From Burkholderia pseudomultivorans (GTDB taxonomy: Bacteria; Pseudomonadota; Gammaproteobacteria; Burkholderiales; Burkholderiaceae), in the NCBI RefSeq assembly GCF_902499075.1, contig NZ_CABVPP010000035.1, positions 1 to 64,000 of the forward strand: a DNA stretch of 64,000 bases, given 5' to 3'. Every line of letters begins with the position of its first letter. Positions within the stretch are counted from its first letter, which is position 1. The notes beneath the pieces are model-generated. The model was not told the DNA's origin. It was given only the letters and a program-made list of their open reading frames with translations, and searched no databases. Shown here one piece after another: positions 43,687-52,097 of the stretch. The position numbers and the translations under genes were made by a program.

Positions 43687-44450
43687 CCAAACGGCCAGAA
43701 GAAATCGCGCTGATGGCGGAGTCAGGCCAGCTTTTGGCACAGGTGTTCAGCCATCTTGATCGGCTGAATCTGATTGGCATGTCCACGATGCAGGTCAATG
43801 ATCTGGTCGATGACCTCATCGTCCATGAATTCAACGCACGCCCGGCCAGCAAAGGGCAATACGGTTACGCCTACGCGCTAAACGCCTCCCGCAACCATGT
43901 GGTCTGCCACGGCGTTCCTTCCGCCGAGGACATCCTGCAGGACGGGGACATCGTCAATTTCGACATCACGCTGGAGAAGAATGGCTACATCGCCGATTCC
44001 AGCAAGACCTATCTGGTGGGCCAGGTGTCGCAGCCGGCACGGCGGCTCGTGCAAGTGGCTTATGAAGCGATGTGGAAAGGCATCCAGGCTGTCCGCCCAG
44101 GTGCCACGCTCGGCGACGTGGGCCACGCCATCGAGCGGCATGCCCGCAGGAATGGCTATTCAATCGTTAGGGAATACTGCGGGCACGGCATCGGCCGGGA
44201 GATGCACGAGCCGCCGCAGGTGTTGCATTGGGGCAAGCCGCGAACGGGGCTAGTACTGCGCGAAGGCATGGTTTTCACCATAGAGCCGATGGTGAACCAA
44301 GGACGACGTGCCATTCGAACTGAGGACGACGGCTGGACGGTCGTCACGCGCGACGGGCAACTGTCGGCTCAGTTCGAGCATACCGTTGCCGTCACCGGGA
44401 GCGGCGTGCGTGTCTTGACACTGCGCCCGGGCGAAAAAGCGTTGCACTGA
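43683..44450 (+). CDS. map: Type I methionine aminopeptidase
   Basis: A 255-residue metalloprotease that removes the initiator methionine. All five metal ligands are visible: NFDITL, IADSSKTY, GHGIGREMHEPP, FTIEPM and AQFEHTV (D, D, H, E, E). The start overlaps the ParD-like stop. This is an accessory copy, as the chromosomal map normally sits next to rpsB. A diverged fragment of a second copy is at 55153-55316. The ParD-like/MetAP pair is conserved across species, but its purpose is not established. Confidence 0.92.
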   Translation: MTKRPEEIALMAESGQLLAQVFSHLDRLNLIGMSTMQVNDLVDDLIVHEFNARPASKGQYGYAYALNASRNHVVCHGVPSAEDILQDGDIVNFDITLEKNGYIADSSKTYLVGQVSQPARRLVQVAYEAMWKGIQAVRPGATLGDVGHAIERHARRNGYSIVREYCGHGIGREMHEPPQVLHWGKPRTGLVLREGMVFTIEPMVNQGRRAIRTEDDGWTVVTRDGQLSAQFEHTVAVTGSGVRVLTLRPGEKALH

Positions 44451-44589
44451 TCCAGTGTGGTAGCGATACGGACTTTCGCTCAGGACCTGACTTTGCCTTC
44501 GGATAAGAACACGCCGTTGCCGGCGTGCTCTCGGTGCGTGTCAAGGTAGTTGTCGCCTGATCTCATGCAGCTAATCGGTTACTTTCATG

Positions 44590-44845
44590 CTGTCGGCTTT
44601 GCCTCGGCGCGCCCGCATCGCGGTCGGGATTGAGGGTGACGGCGCCAACGCGGCTCCAGTTGCGGGTCGGTCCGGTCCAGCGCTGCGGATGGCGCTGGCG
44701 GGCAAGCTCGTATACCTATCTGCGTGCCTGCAACTGGACCTCATCCTGACCGGCATGGCGAACGGCCGGGGCCACGAAGCGCAGCCCGCTGTGCAGGTGC
44801 TCGTGGTTGTACCAGTGCACGAACTGCGCCGCCCATGTCCGTGCA
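44590..44845 (-). pseudogene. IS3-family OrfB remnant
   Basis: Minus-strand reading gives WAAQFVHWYNHEHLHSGLRF, VAPAVRHAGQD, a stop after QLQARR, then VYELARQRHPQRW and a terminal TRNW; this is the usual end of an IS3/IS150-type transposase (WYNHEHxHS, TRNWxxV). It has a stop or indel near 44715 and no catalytic upstream part. Bases 44451-44589 hold nothing recognisable. Confidence 0.75.
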
Positions 44846-44922
44846 ACGCCCTTCGGGGGGCGAGCTTTTCGCCGCGTATTAGCTGCGAGGCGCTTCGATT
44901 GCGCACCGCCGCGATGTCCGCT

Positions 44923-45711
44923 TCACCCCTTCCCAGGCAGTGAACGGCAGAAATTCTCAATCAATGGAGTCAATGCATCCGGTGTTTCTAACATAGGCAA
45001 ATGCCCTGCACCTGGTACTACGGTCATGACGGCTTGCGATACGCGAGGAAGTAATTCTTTCCTCAGTACCTCGGGCGAATCCACGCGATCCCGCTCGCCC
45101 GCAATAACAAGCGTAGGTACGTCGATGGCACCTACCTGTCCAGTGATGTCTTCCAAGCTGGTCGCTCTGGGCCAAGCTAGCTTAGCCGCTGGCGCGCCAC
45201 GCAAGCTGTCCGCGATCACTTGTTCGCGATCCTCCGCTGACAGTGGGAGGGCCGTCAGCACGTTGTCGATAGTCGCCTCCACTGTTTCGCGATTTGCGTA
45301 GGCTCCTGCCATCATTTCGCGTGCCTCTTTCGGCAAGATCATTGGCGATGGCGGTGAAGGAGCGACGAGAACCAGCCCGGCCAGTCCGACAGGCCGCCGC
45401 GACGCCATAAGCTGAGCAACCTTGCCTCCCATAGAGTGACCGATCAGAACGTAGCGCTTCGGGTGCAGCGCTGCGATCACGCCCTCCGCATCGGCTGCAA
45501 GGTCTGCCAGCCCGTAGCCCATCGAAGGCGCGTCGGATCGACCCCAGCCGCGATGATCGAGAGCAAGCGTATGGAAGTTCGGCGCCAGCCCGGAGCAGAC
45601 GTGCTTCCAAGTGCGGGACGAGCCGCCCCAGTAATGCAGAAAAACGAGTGACGGATCGCCTTGCCCTTGTTCCTCGACATGGATCTCTATGCCGTTCGAT
45701 TCGACCTTCAT
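44923..45711 (-). CDS. Alpha/beta hydrolase (serine type)
   Basis: A 262-residue cytoplasmic hydrolase: LVFLHYWGGSSRTW, the serine elbow GHSMGG, acid in GERDRV and histidine in GAGHLPMLE. It has no signal peptide and falls in the broad chloroperoxidase/esterase/lactonase group; the substrate cannot be told. It diverges from a LysR gene, and their shared 129-base region contains two nested inverted repeats. Confidence 0.85.
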   Translation of the reverse strand: MKVESNGIEIHVEEQGQGDPSLVFLHYWGGSSRTWKHVCSGLAPNFHTLALDHRGWGRSDAPSMGYGLADLAADAEGVIAALHPKRYVLIGHSMGGKVAQLMASRRPVGLAGLVLVAPSPPSPMILPKEAREMMAGAYANRETVEATIDNVLTALPLSAEDREQVIADSLRGAPAAKLAWPRATSLEDITGQVGAIDVPTLVIAGERDRVDSPEVLRKELLPRVSQAVMTVVPGAGHLPMLETPDALTPLIENFCRSLPGKG

Positions 45712-45806
45712 TGGAACATCCTTTTGCTAAAGCCCACCGGGGATCGGCTGGCTACAGTGCTAGGCTAGACCCATTCCGTTCGGCCGATAATTGGCCTAGA
45801 TTTATT

Positions 45807-45840
45807 ACCACCTGATAATCAGGATATCGAATGAGGTGGT
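45807..45840. promoter_or_regulatory. Nested inverted repeats between hydrolase and LysR genes
   Basis: Outer arms ACCACCT (45807-45813) and AGGTGGT (45834-45840) enclose the 13-base palindrome CCTGATAATCAGG (45811-45823). The right arm touches the LysR ATG. Suits an autoregulatory LysR site. Confidence 0.55.
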
Positions 45841-46767
45841 ATGGATAGATTGCTCAGCATGGCGGTGTTCGTCTCCGCAGTCGAAGAAGGTAGCTTGGTA
45901 AGCGCCGCTCGACGGTTTGGCCTGTCACCCTCGATGGCGGGCAAGCACGTTTCCGCGATCGAGGAGCAGTTGAAAGTTCGGTTGCTTCAACGCAGTACGC
46001 GCAAGTTGACGCTAACGGATGTAGGAAGGTCCTACTACACGCGATGCAAGCGCTTACTGGAAGAATACGAGGACGCGAACCGCGAAGCCCAGGACGCGCA
46101 ACAGAGTGTGCATGGTATTTTGCGCGTGGCTGCGCCGACAACCTTTGGGGCACTGCATCTTGGTCGTGTTGTATCGAGTTATCTGGCTGAATACCCCGAT
46201 GTCTCGATCGAGACCACGCTGAGCGATCGCTATGTCGATCTACTGGCAGATGGCATCGACGTTGCTATCCGCATCGGCCGTCTGCAAGACTCCGACCTCG
46301 TTGCTCGGCGGCTCGCCTCGTGTCGCATGATGTTCTGCGCAGCGCCATCTTTTTTGGCACGACATGGCGAGCCGAAAACCGTCGAACAGCTCCGCCAGGC
46401 ACCTCGGCTCGCTTTCTCCCAGGCAGTTTCAGCCGGAGACTGGAGCGTCACGGATGCTAACGGCCAGACCCATCACATTGATGGTGCGATCCGGCTCGCT
46501 GCAAACAACATGCAGATGCTGCTAGCGGCAGCGCTGACAGGGGCGGGAGTGGTCTACGGCCCCAGCTTCGTGTTCGAGCAGTCCATCGCCAGCGGTGCGC
46601 TTCGTGTCCTGCTGCCCGACCACAAAACAACTGATTTGGCGATTCATGCCATCTATCCGAGCAAGCGGCATGTGTCGTTGAAAGTTCGCCGCTTCATCGA
46701 GCATCTGAGCATGAGCTTCGGCGACATGCAGCCATGGGATCTCATGCATAGGAGCACTACGGCTTGA
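45841..46767 (+). CDS. LysR-family transcriptional regulator
   Basis: A 308-residue regulator: LLSMAVFVSAVEEGSLVSAARRFGLSPSMAGKHVSAIEEQL at the DNA-binding end, a linker helix with LLEEYEDANREAQDAQQ, then GILRVAAPTTFGALHLGRVV. This is the DmlR/AaeR-type subgroup. The likely target is the divergent alpha/beta hydrolase. Confidence 0.9.
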   Translation: MDRLLSMAVFVSAVEEGSLVSAARRFGLSPSMAGKHVSAIEEQLKVRLLQRSTRKLTLTDVGRSYYTRCKRLLEEYEDANREAQDAQQSVHGILRVAAPTTFGALHLGRVVSSYLAEYPDVSIETTLSDRYVDLLADGIDVAIRIGRLQDSDLVARRLASCRMMFCAAPSFLARHGEPKTVEQLRQAPRLAFSQAVSAGDWSVTDANGQTHHIDGAIRLAANNMQMLLAAALTGAGVVYGPSFVFEQSIASGALRVLLPDHKTTDLAIHAIYPSKRHVSLKVRRFIEHLSMSFGDMQPWDLMHRSTTA

Positions 46768-46908
46768 GGTTGCCCCTGAGCCCTGGAATGCATAGCCCCA
46801 GCCCTGAGAATGCCGGGCGTTGGACGCGCCCCAAACGTAACGTGGCAGTTGCCTTGCTCAAACAGCAGTCGAGCGCTTGTCTTCGTGGTGCATCCGCCGG
46901 CCTTGCCT

Positions 46909-47484
46909 CTATGCCGGCAGAAGCCCGGTTGCCCTGTAGCTCGTGATCAACGTATCGAAAAGACTTAAGTCGAAACGCCCACGTGCCATCAGCTGCGCTC
47001 CTGTGATTGCAGCATAGATGGCCTGCGCGCGTTCTTTCGCGATATTCGGATTGACAATCCCGGCGCTCGCCAAAACCTTAGCCAGCCATGTGATATGCAC
47101 ATCAGAGAATGTTCGAACTTCTTGCCTCACATTCTCGGGAAGGTCATCGTATTCAGCCGTCATGAAACTGCACAGGCAGATGCGGTTGTCGTTCTCCAGC
47201 GCCTTCCTGAACATATCGGGATATCTGCGCAAGCAATCTGTGGGGTCCGGAAACCGATTCAACAGTTCTTCCAATTGCGTCGCCGAATTGTTCCAGTATC
47301 GTCTGGCAACTGCAGCAGCAAGAGCCGCCTTGCTCGGGAAATGATGGTAAAGACTTGCAGGTTTGACACCGACTTCTTCGGCCAAGCGGCGAACGCTCAA
47401 GCCACCGTAACCGTGCGCCTGGGCGATTCGTGTTGCAATGGACAAGATCTTGTCACTGGAGTTCGTGTTTCTCTGACTCTCCAC
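46909..47484 (-). CDS. TetR-family regulator
   Basis: A 191-residue repressor with the N-terminal HTH ILSIATRIAQAHGYGGLSVRRLAEEVGVKPASLYHHFPSKAALAAAV, and a ligand domain containing CLCSFMTAEYDDLPENVRQEV, similar to the AcrR/NemR style. It lies downstream of the GST gene on the same strand (85-base gap). A perfect 18-base palindrome in front of the GST gene (48307-48324) is its likely operator, so it would repress GST and perhaps itself until an electrophile binds. Confidence 0.88.
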   Translation of the reverse strand: MESQRNTNSSDKILSIATRIAQAHGYGGLSVRRLAEEVGVKPASLYHHFPSKAALAAAVARRYWNNSATQLEELLNRFPDPTDCLRRYPDMFRKALENDNRICLCSFMTAEYDDLPENVRQEVRTFSDVHITWLAKVLASAGIVNPNIAKERAQAIYAAITGAQLMARGRFDLSLFDTLITSYRATGLLPA

Positions 47485-47569
47485 AGCCGTTGCCTTCGAT
47501 TTGTTTGAGGATGTTCCGCGGCGGCATTTTTATTATTCAAACACCCGGTTGCAATGATCGTCGAACGGC

Positions 47570-48253
47570 CTATCTGCGAGCAAATGCGGGTTGGCTCTTT
47601 ACGCTGGGGCGCATTTTCATCCTTTCGTACCATGCCAAGAGTGCCGTGCATTCGGCTGGTACTGTCAAGTCGACAATATCAGCGAATACCAGTCCGGCGA
47701 TGACCGTAATGTCGGCCATGGAGAACGCGTCGCCGGCAACATAAGCTTGCTTGCGAAGCAAGTCGTCGAAATAATGCATGCCACGCAAGGCCTTGTCACG
47801 CTGCCTGAACCCCCATTCCGGGTTCTGGTATCGCTCCACCAGCGGACCCAGGCCCGGCGTCCCATGGTGGAAGTAAACACTGATGGCGTCGAGCAACTCG
47901 AGTTCGGCACGTTTGCTCATCATGTGAATCATCCCCTTCTCAAGCGCAGTGGAGCCCGTCAAGACAGGCTCCCCGACGAGCGTATCGAGATACTCTGTGA
48001 TGGCAGTGCACTCGGCAATGCAAGTTCCATCCGCAAGCTCAAGTACCGGAACCGTGCCAGAGTAGTTTTTCCCCGCAATGAATTCTGGATCCTTGTGTTC
48101 CCCTTTACGCAGATCGACCATCACGAATTCCACGCGCGACTGGAGGCTCTTTTCCGCCAGAGCGATCCGGACACGGGTCGGATAGGGTCCTTTGGGGAAG
48201 TCATAGATCTTCATTGCTGGCTCACCATCAACCGCCATTGCAACAGTATTCAT
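47570..48253 (-). CDS. Glutathione S-transferase
   Basis: A 227-residue GST from the ATG at 48253 (GGAGAG upstream; an ATG at 48214 is an alternative). The thioredoxin-like N-domain reads MKIYDFPKGPYPTRVRIALAEK, then YSGTVPVLELADGTCIAECTAITEYLD with the SNAIL-type segment as ECTAI. The helical C-domain includes GDAFSMADITVIAGLVFADIV. It conjugates glutathione to electrophiles or acts in a catabolic step. Adjacent TetR gene and palindromic operator imply induction by substrate. Confidence 0.88.
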   Translation of the reverse strand: MNTVAMAVDGEPAMKIYDFPKGPYPTRVRIALAEKSLQSRVEFVMVDLRKGEHKDPEFIAGKNYSGTVPVLELADGTCIAECTAITEYLDTLVGEPVLTGSTALEKGMIHMMSKRAELELLDAISVYFHHGTPGLGPLVERYQNPEWGFRQRDKALRGMHYFDDLLRKQAYVAGDAFSMADITVIAGLVFADIVDLTVPAECTALLAWYERMKMRPSVKSQPAFARR

Positions 48254-48306
48254 TTAAGGGCTCTCCACGCGACGATTTCGTATCAATGAGGCAGCAATTT
48301 CATGCT

Positions 48307-48324
48307 ACCTAACGATCGTTAGGT
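48307..48324. promoter_or_regulatory. TetR-type operator upstream of GST
   Basis: ACCTAACGATCGTTAGGT is a perfect 18-base palindrome about 55 bases before the GST start, the size and symmetry of TetR-family operators. Confidence 0.75.
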
Positions 48325-48327
48325 GGA

Positions 48328-48784
48328 ATGCTATTGGGTAGCAATGCCAATGTCAACTGTGCTTTGCCGTCGCAACTGCCGCTCAAGCCATGCAATCGTT
48401 TGCGCTCCTCCGTGATACCTCATTCGCTTCCGACCGCTGGGTTGCATGCTTGCGTGACCACGCGTACCAGGATGAGGGAGCGTCAACAAGATTGTGCGCA
48501 TCACAAACGAAGCCTTGAAGTCCGTTGCCGCGGCTGTTGCTGGACTCTGGCGGCGCACCCTTGGCGAGGAGGGCTCAAGCGCGATCTCATCCAGCGCAGT
48601 CTGCTGCCGGAGATGGTGGAGTCGGCGTTGGCGATGGGGCATTGCAACAACGTCGATGTGTTATCTGCCGGCATCGGCCCCTGGATGACGACTGCATCCA
48701 CATCGGCAACGCCGATTGAGCGCGTAATCGCCCTTGGCGTCACGATGACTCCCATAATGCTTATTGCTACCTTTTGATAGCGTT
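48328..48784. other. No gene recognised
   Basis: About 450 bases between the GST operator and a convergent LysR gene. Frames up to 149 codons are open on both strands but show no family motif, no good ribosome site and mixed frame quality, so the stretch is more likely debris of a lost gene than a coding region. Confidence 0.4.
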
Positions 48785-49678
48785 TCAACTCATCGTCAAA
48801 TATTCTGCTATGAAATCAACGAACGCGCGCACTTTGGCGGACGACACCTCGCTGCGCTCCAGGTAGGTCGCGTAGATGTCAGCGTTGGGTAGCTTCCAGT
48901 CACCCAGCAATGGGATCAGTTCGCCCCGGGCCAGGTAGGGCGCGATTTCCCACGCTGAGCGGATGGCGATGCCATGGCCGTCCAGCGTCCAGCGCAGCAC
49001 GGCGTTGCCATCGTTGCTCGATAGCACACTGTCGACTTTGACCGTCTCCGTGGACTTTCCGCGACGGAAATGCCAAGCGCCGTAGGCCGCATCGTTTTCC
49101 CGAACGATCAAGCAGGCGTGACGCACCAAATCATGCGGAACGGCCGGTCTGCCGTTCCGGGCGACATAGGCCGGCGAGGCGCATACAAGGCGGTGATTGC
49201 GCTGCAGCAACCTTGCGTTGATCCGGGTGCTGGGAGGATCGCCGAAGCGGATGCCGATGTCATAGCCGTGTTCGCGCAGGTTCAAGGGCTGGTCGGTCAA
49301 TTGCAGTTGCACCCGTATGGCGGGATAGCGGGCAACGAACGCCGAAATGGCCGGTGCCACCCGTACACGACCGAAACCGTATGAGGCATTGACACGGAGC
49401 AGTCCGGCCGGTTCGGCATGGCCGCGGATCAGCACTTGCTCAAGTTCCTGCAATTCCCCGAGCAGGCGTGATCCCTCGGCCAGGTAGCGTTCGCCCTCCG
49501 GCGTGAGTGTCAGGCGTCGTGTCGTGCGATGGGTCAGGCGCACGCCGAGCCGCTTTTCCAAATGCGCCAGGCGCTTGCTGACCGCTGGCGGGGTGACGCC
49601 AAGTTCGCGCGCGGCCGCAGCCAAGCTGCGATGGCGCGCCACTAGGGTGAAAAGGCGGATGTCGGAGAACTCGGACAT
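48785..49678 (-). CDS. LysR-family regulator of the dehalogenase-LeuCD operon
   Basis: A 297-residue regulator of the DmlR/TtdR type: RLFTLVARHRSLAAAARELGVTPPAVSKRLAHLEKRLG, RLTHRTTRRLTLTPEGERYL, then LLRVNASYGFGRVRVAPAISAF. Regulators of this type often control hydroxy- and dicarboxylic acid use. It diverges from the operon at 49782-52729 over an AT-rich gap with a long inverted repeat (49703-49734), its likely binding site. Confidence 0.9.
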   Translation of the reverse strand: MSEFSDIRLFTLVARHRSLAAAARELGVTPPAVSKRLAHLEKRLGVRLTHRTTRRLTLTPEGERYLAEGSRLLGELQELEQVLIRGHAEPAGLLRVNASYGFGRVRVAPAISAFVARYPAIRVQLQLTDQPLNLREHGYDIGIRFGDPPSTRINARLLQRNHRLVCASPAYVARNGRPAVPHDLVRHACLIVRENDAAYGAWHFRRGKSTETVKVDSVLSSNDGNAVLRWTLDGHGIAIRSAWEIAPYLARGELIPLLGDWKLPNADIYATYLERSEVSSAKVRAFVDFIAEYLTMS

Positions 49679-49702
49679 GATGCTCCAATTCGTTCTTATA
49701 AG

Positions 49703-49734
49703 TTATTAATTGAATAAATATAATTCAATAACGC
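49703..49734. promoter_or_regulatory. AT-rich operator/promoter between LysR and dehalogenase operon
   Basis: Seven-base arms ATTGAAT (49709-49715) and ATTCAAT (49723-49729) with an AAATATA centre, flanked by outer TTATT/AATAA. It is nearly free of G and C in otherwise GC-rich DNA. Symmetry and T-N11-A spacing suit a LysR box. Confidence 0.6.
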
Positions 49735-49781
49735 CGTTCTGATGCAGGAATAGAATGGCCGTCGGAACATGGAGGCAAGGG

Positions 49782-50660
49782 ATGTTCGAAGGCTTTTCCG
49801 ACGTATCCGCCACGGTCGATGGCATCAAGATTCATGCGTTGATGGCCGGCGCCGGGCCGGCGCTGCTTCTGCTGCATGGACACCCTCAGACACACGCGAT
49901 CTGGCACAAGGTGGCTCCGACGCTGGCGCGGCAATTCACGATTGTCGTTGCGGACCTGCGCGGCTATGGCGACAGCGGGAAGCCGCCAGGCGAGCCAGAC
50001 CACGCCAACTATGCCAAGCGTCGGATGGCCTTGGACCAAGTGCGATTAATGCAGGCGCTGGGCCTGCCGACGTTCGCGGTGATCGGTCATGACCGGGGTG
50101 GTCGGGTCGCGGCGCGGATGGCGCTGGATCATCCAGATGTGGTATCCCGCCTGGTCACGCTGGATGTGGCACCCACGCTGGCGATGTACCAGCAGACCTC
50201 ATTCGAATTCGCGCGCGCCTACTGGCACTGGTTCTTCCTCGTGCGACCGTCGCCTTTCCCAGAGACGTTGATCCGGGCCGACCCGGATCTCTACCTGAAG
50301 CAGACCATGGGAGCCCGCAGTGCCGGCCTGAAGCCTTTCGCGCCGGAGGCCTATGCTGCCTATCTGCGTTGCCTGTCCGATCCGGCAACCGCACATGGCA
50401 TCTGCGAGGACTACCGTGCCTCGGTAGGTATCGACCTCGAACACGATCAGGCCGATCTTGCCGCGGGCAAGCAGATCCAATGTCCCTTCCTGGCATTGTG
50501 GGGACGCGATGGCGTGATCGAACGGTGCTTCGACCCTCTGGCCGAGTGGCGCCGCTGGAATCCCGGCGTAAAGGGTATGGCGCTGCCCTGCGGCCACTAC
50601 ATCCCGGAGGAAGCACCCGAGGTGTTGCTCGATCACGTCCTCGCCTTCCTGCCTTCATGA
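49782..50660 (+). CDS. Haloacid dehalogenase of fluoroacetate-dehalogenase type
   Basis: About 292 residues from the ATG at 49782 (GGAGG upstream; an ATG at 49755 is also open). Residues line up with the Burkholderia FA1 fluoroacetate dehalogenase: nucleophile D104 in GHDRGGR with R105 and R108, acid D128 in TLDVAPT, H149 and W150 in YWHWFFL, a tyrosine at 211 in EDYRAS and the base in CGHYIPEE (H272). The enzyme class hydrolyses 2-haloacids via an ester intermediate. Whether fluoride, chloride or another leaving group is used cannot be read here. The stop abuts the LeuC-like ATG, so it is the first gene of a three-gene operon under the divergent LysR. Confidence 0.85.
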   Translation: MFEGFSDVSATVDGIKIHALMAGAGPALLLLHGHPQTHAIWHKVAPTLARQFTIVVADLRGYGDSGKPPGEPDHANYAKRRMALDQVRLMQALGLPTFAVIGHDRGGRVAARMALDHPDVVSRLVTLDVAPTLAMYQQTSFEFARAYWHWFFLVRPSPFPETLIRADPDLYLKQTMGARSAGLKPFAPEAYAAYLRCLSDPATAHGICEDYRASVGIDLEHDQADLAAGKQIQCPFLALWGRDGVIERCFDPLAEWRRWNPGVKGMALPCGHYIPEEAPEVLLDHVLAFLPS

Positions 50661-52097
50661 ATGTCCTCGAGCCTGCCCATGCCAGCGACGACGCTTTACC
50701 GAAAACTGGTCGATTCGCACACCGTCGAACGCCTGGATGTCGACAACGTGCTGCTATATGTCGACCTGCACATCATGAACGAATACACCAGCCCACAAGC
50801 TTTTGCAGGACTGGCGCAACGTGGATTGCGGGTGCGGCGCCCACACCAGCAAATGGGCGTGGTCGATCACGTCATCCCCACGCGCCCGGTGCCGATCGCG
50901 GCGCGTACGATCGACATCGCCCCCGCCGCACGGCAAGCGGCGAACTTTGCCGCCAACTGCGCTGAGCAGGGGATCGAGCTGTTCGACGTGCGTGATCCGA
51001 TGCAAGGAATCGAGCATGTCGTCGCGCCGGAACTTGGCCTGATCCGTCCCGGCATGGTCGTGTTGTGCGGCGACAGCCATACCACGACCTACGGTGCCCT
51101 CGGGGCACTCGGGTTCGGGATCGGCACGTCGGAAGTGGAGCATGTGCTTGCCACGCAGACTCTGGTGTATCGCGTGGCCAAGGACATGCGAATCCAAGTC
51201 GATGGTCGACTGCCTCTGGGGACGACGTCCAAGGACCTGATCTTGCACATCATCGCCAAGATCGGAGCACAAGGCGCGCGTGGCTATGCGGTCGAGTATG
51301 TCGGCGAAGCTATCGCCGCACTGTCCGCCGAGGCGCGCATGACCTTGTGCAACATGACCGTGGAAGCCGGTGCCCGCGCGGCGCTGATCGCGCCTGACGC
51401 GATCACATCCGACTACGTGTCCGAGCGGATCTGCGATATGGACGACGCTGCGCTGGCGGCCGCGCACACGGCATGGAAGCAACTCCGCACGGACGCATCG
51501 GCGCGTTTCGATGCCGAGCATCGATTCGATGCTTCCGAGGTCGCTCCCTATGTCACCTGGGGTACCAGTCCCGACCAGGCGGTGCCGGTAGACGGCACCG
51601 TGCCGCCGTTGAGCGATGCCGCGGGTGACATCGAGAGGGCGACTTGGCGTAAGGCACTGGATTACATCGGCTTGGCGCCCGGCACGCCGATCGAAGGTAT
51701 TCCGATCGACCGCGTGTTCATCGGTTCGTGTACCAACGCCCGCATCGAAGACCTGCGCGAGGCAGCTCGGGTGGTGCGGGGGCGCAAGGTTGCCCCGGGC
51801 GTGCGGGCGATGGTGGTGCCTGGCTCCGGGCTGGTCCGTGACCAGGCCGAACGCGAAGGGACCGCACAGGTGCTGGTCGAGGCGGGATTCGAATGGCGGC
51901 AACCGGGCTGTTCGATGTGCCTGGCGATGAACGACGACGTACTCGCGCCGGGCGAGCGGTGCGCCTCCACGACCAATCGCAACTTCGAGGGCCGTCAGGG
52001 CCGGGGCAGCCGCACGCATCTGATGAGTCCGGCCATGGCTGCCGCTGCCGCGATTACCGGACGCATCGTGGACATTCGCAAGGAGTTCCGCGCATGA
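50661..52097 (+). CDS. LeuC-like aconitase-family dehydratase, large subunit
   Basis: A 478-residue protein of LeuC length. The 4Fe-4S cysteines are C357 in FIGSCTNARIEDLREAARVV and C417/C420 in GCSMC. Further family blocks: DVDNVLLYVDLHIMNEYTSP, VVLCGDSHTTTYGALGALGFGIGTSEVEHVLATQ and RNFEGRQGRGSRTHLMSP. These enzymes isomerise or hydrate hydroxy-acids (isopropylmalate, citraconate, dimethylmalate). N-terminal YVDLHIMNEYTSP differs from the usual RHLVHEVTSP of biosynthetic LeuC, and the gene is not with leuB, so a catabolic substrate is likely. It overlaps the small-subunit gene by four bases. Confidence 0.88.
   Translation: MSSSLPMPATTLYRKLVDSHTVERLDVDNVLLYVDLHIMNEYTSPQAFAGLAQRGLRVRRPHQQMGVVDHVIPTRPVPIAARTIDIAPAARQAANFAANCAEQGIELFDVRDPMQGIEHVVAPELGLIRPGMVVLCGDSHTTTYGALGALGFGIGTSEVEHVLATQTLVYRVAKDMRIQVDGRLPLGTTSKDLILHIIAKIGAQGARGYAVEYVGEAIAALSAEARMTLCNMTVEAGARAALIAPDAITSDYVSERICDMDDAALAAAHTAWKQLRTDASARFDAEHRFDASEVAPYVTWGTSPDQAVPVDGTVPPLSDAAGDIERATWRKALDYIGLAPGTPIEGIPIDRVFIGSCTNARIEDLREAARVVRGRKVAPGVRAMVVPGSGLVRDQAEREGTAQVLVEAGFEWRQPGCSMCLAMNDDVLAPGERCASTTNRNFEGRQGRGSRTHLMSPAMAAAAAITGRIVDIRKEFRA

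Noticed and set aside
50754-52019. 421-codon minus-strand frame opposite the LeuC-like gene
   Set aside because: Antisense shadow; histidine/arginine-rich with no domain, while the plus strand has the iron-sulfur cysteine motifs.
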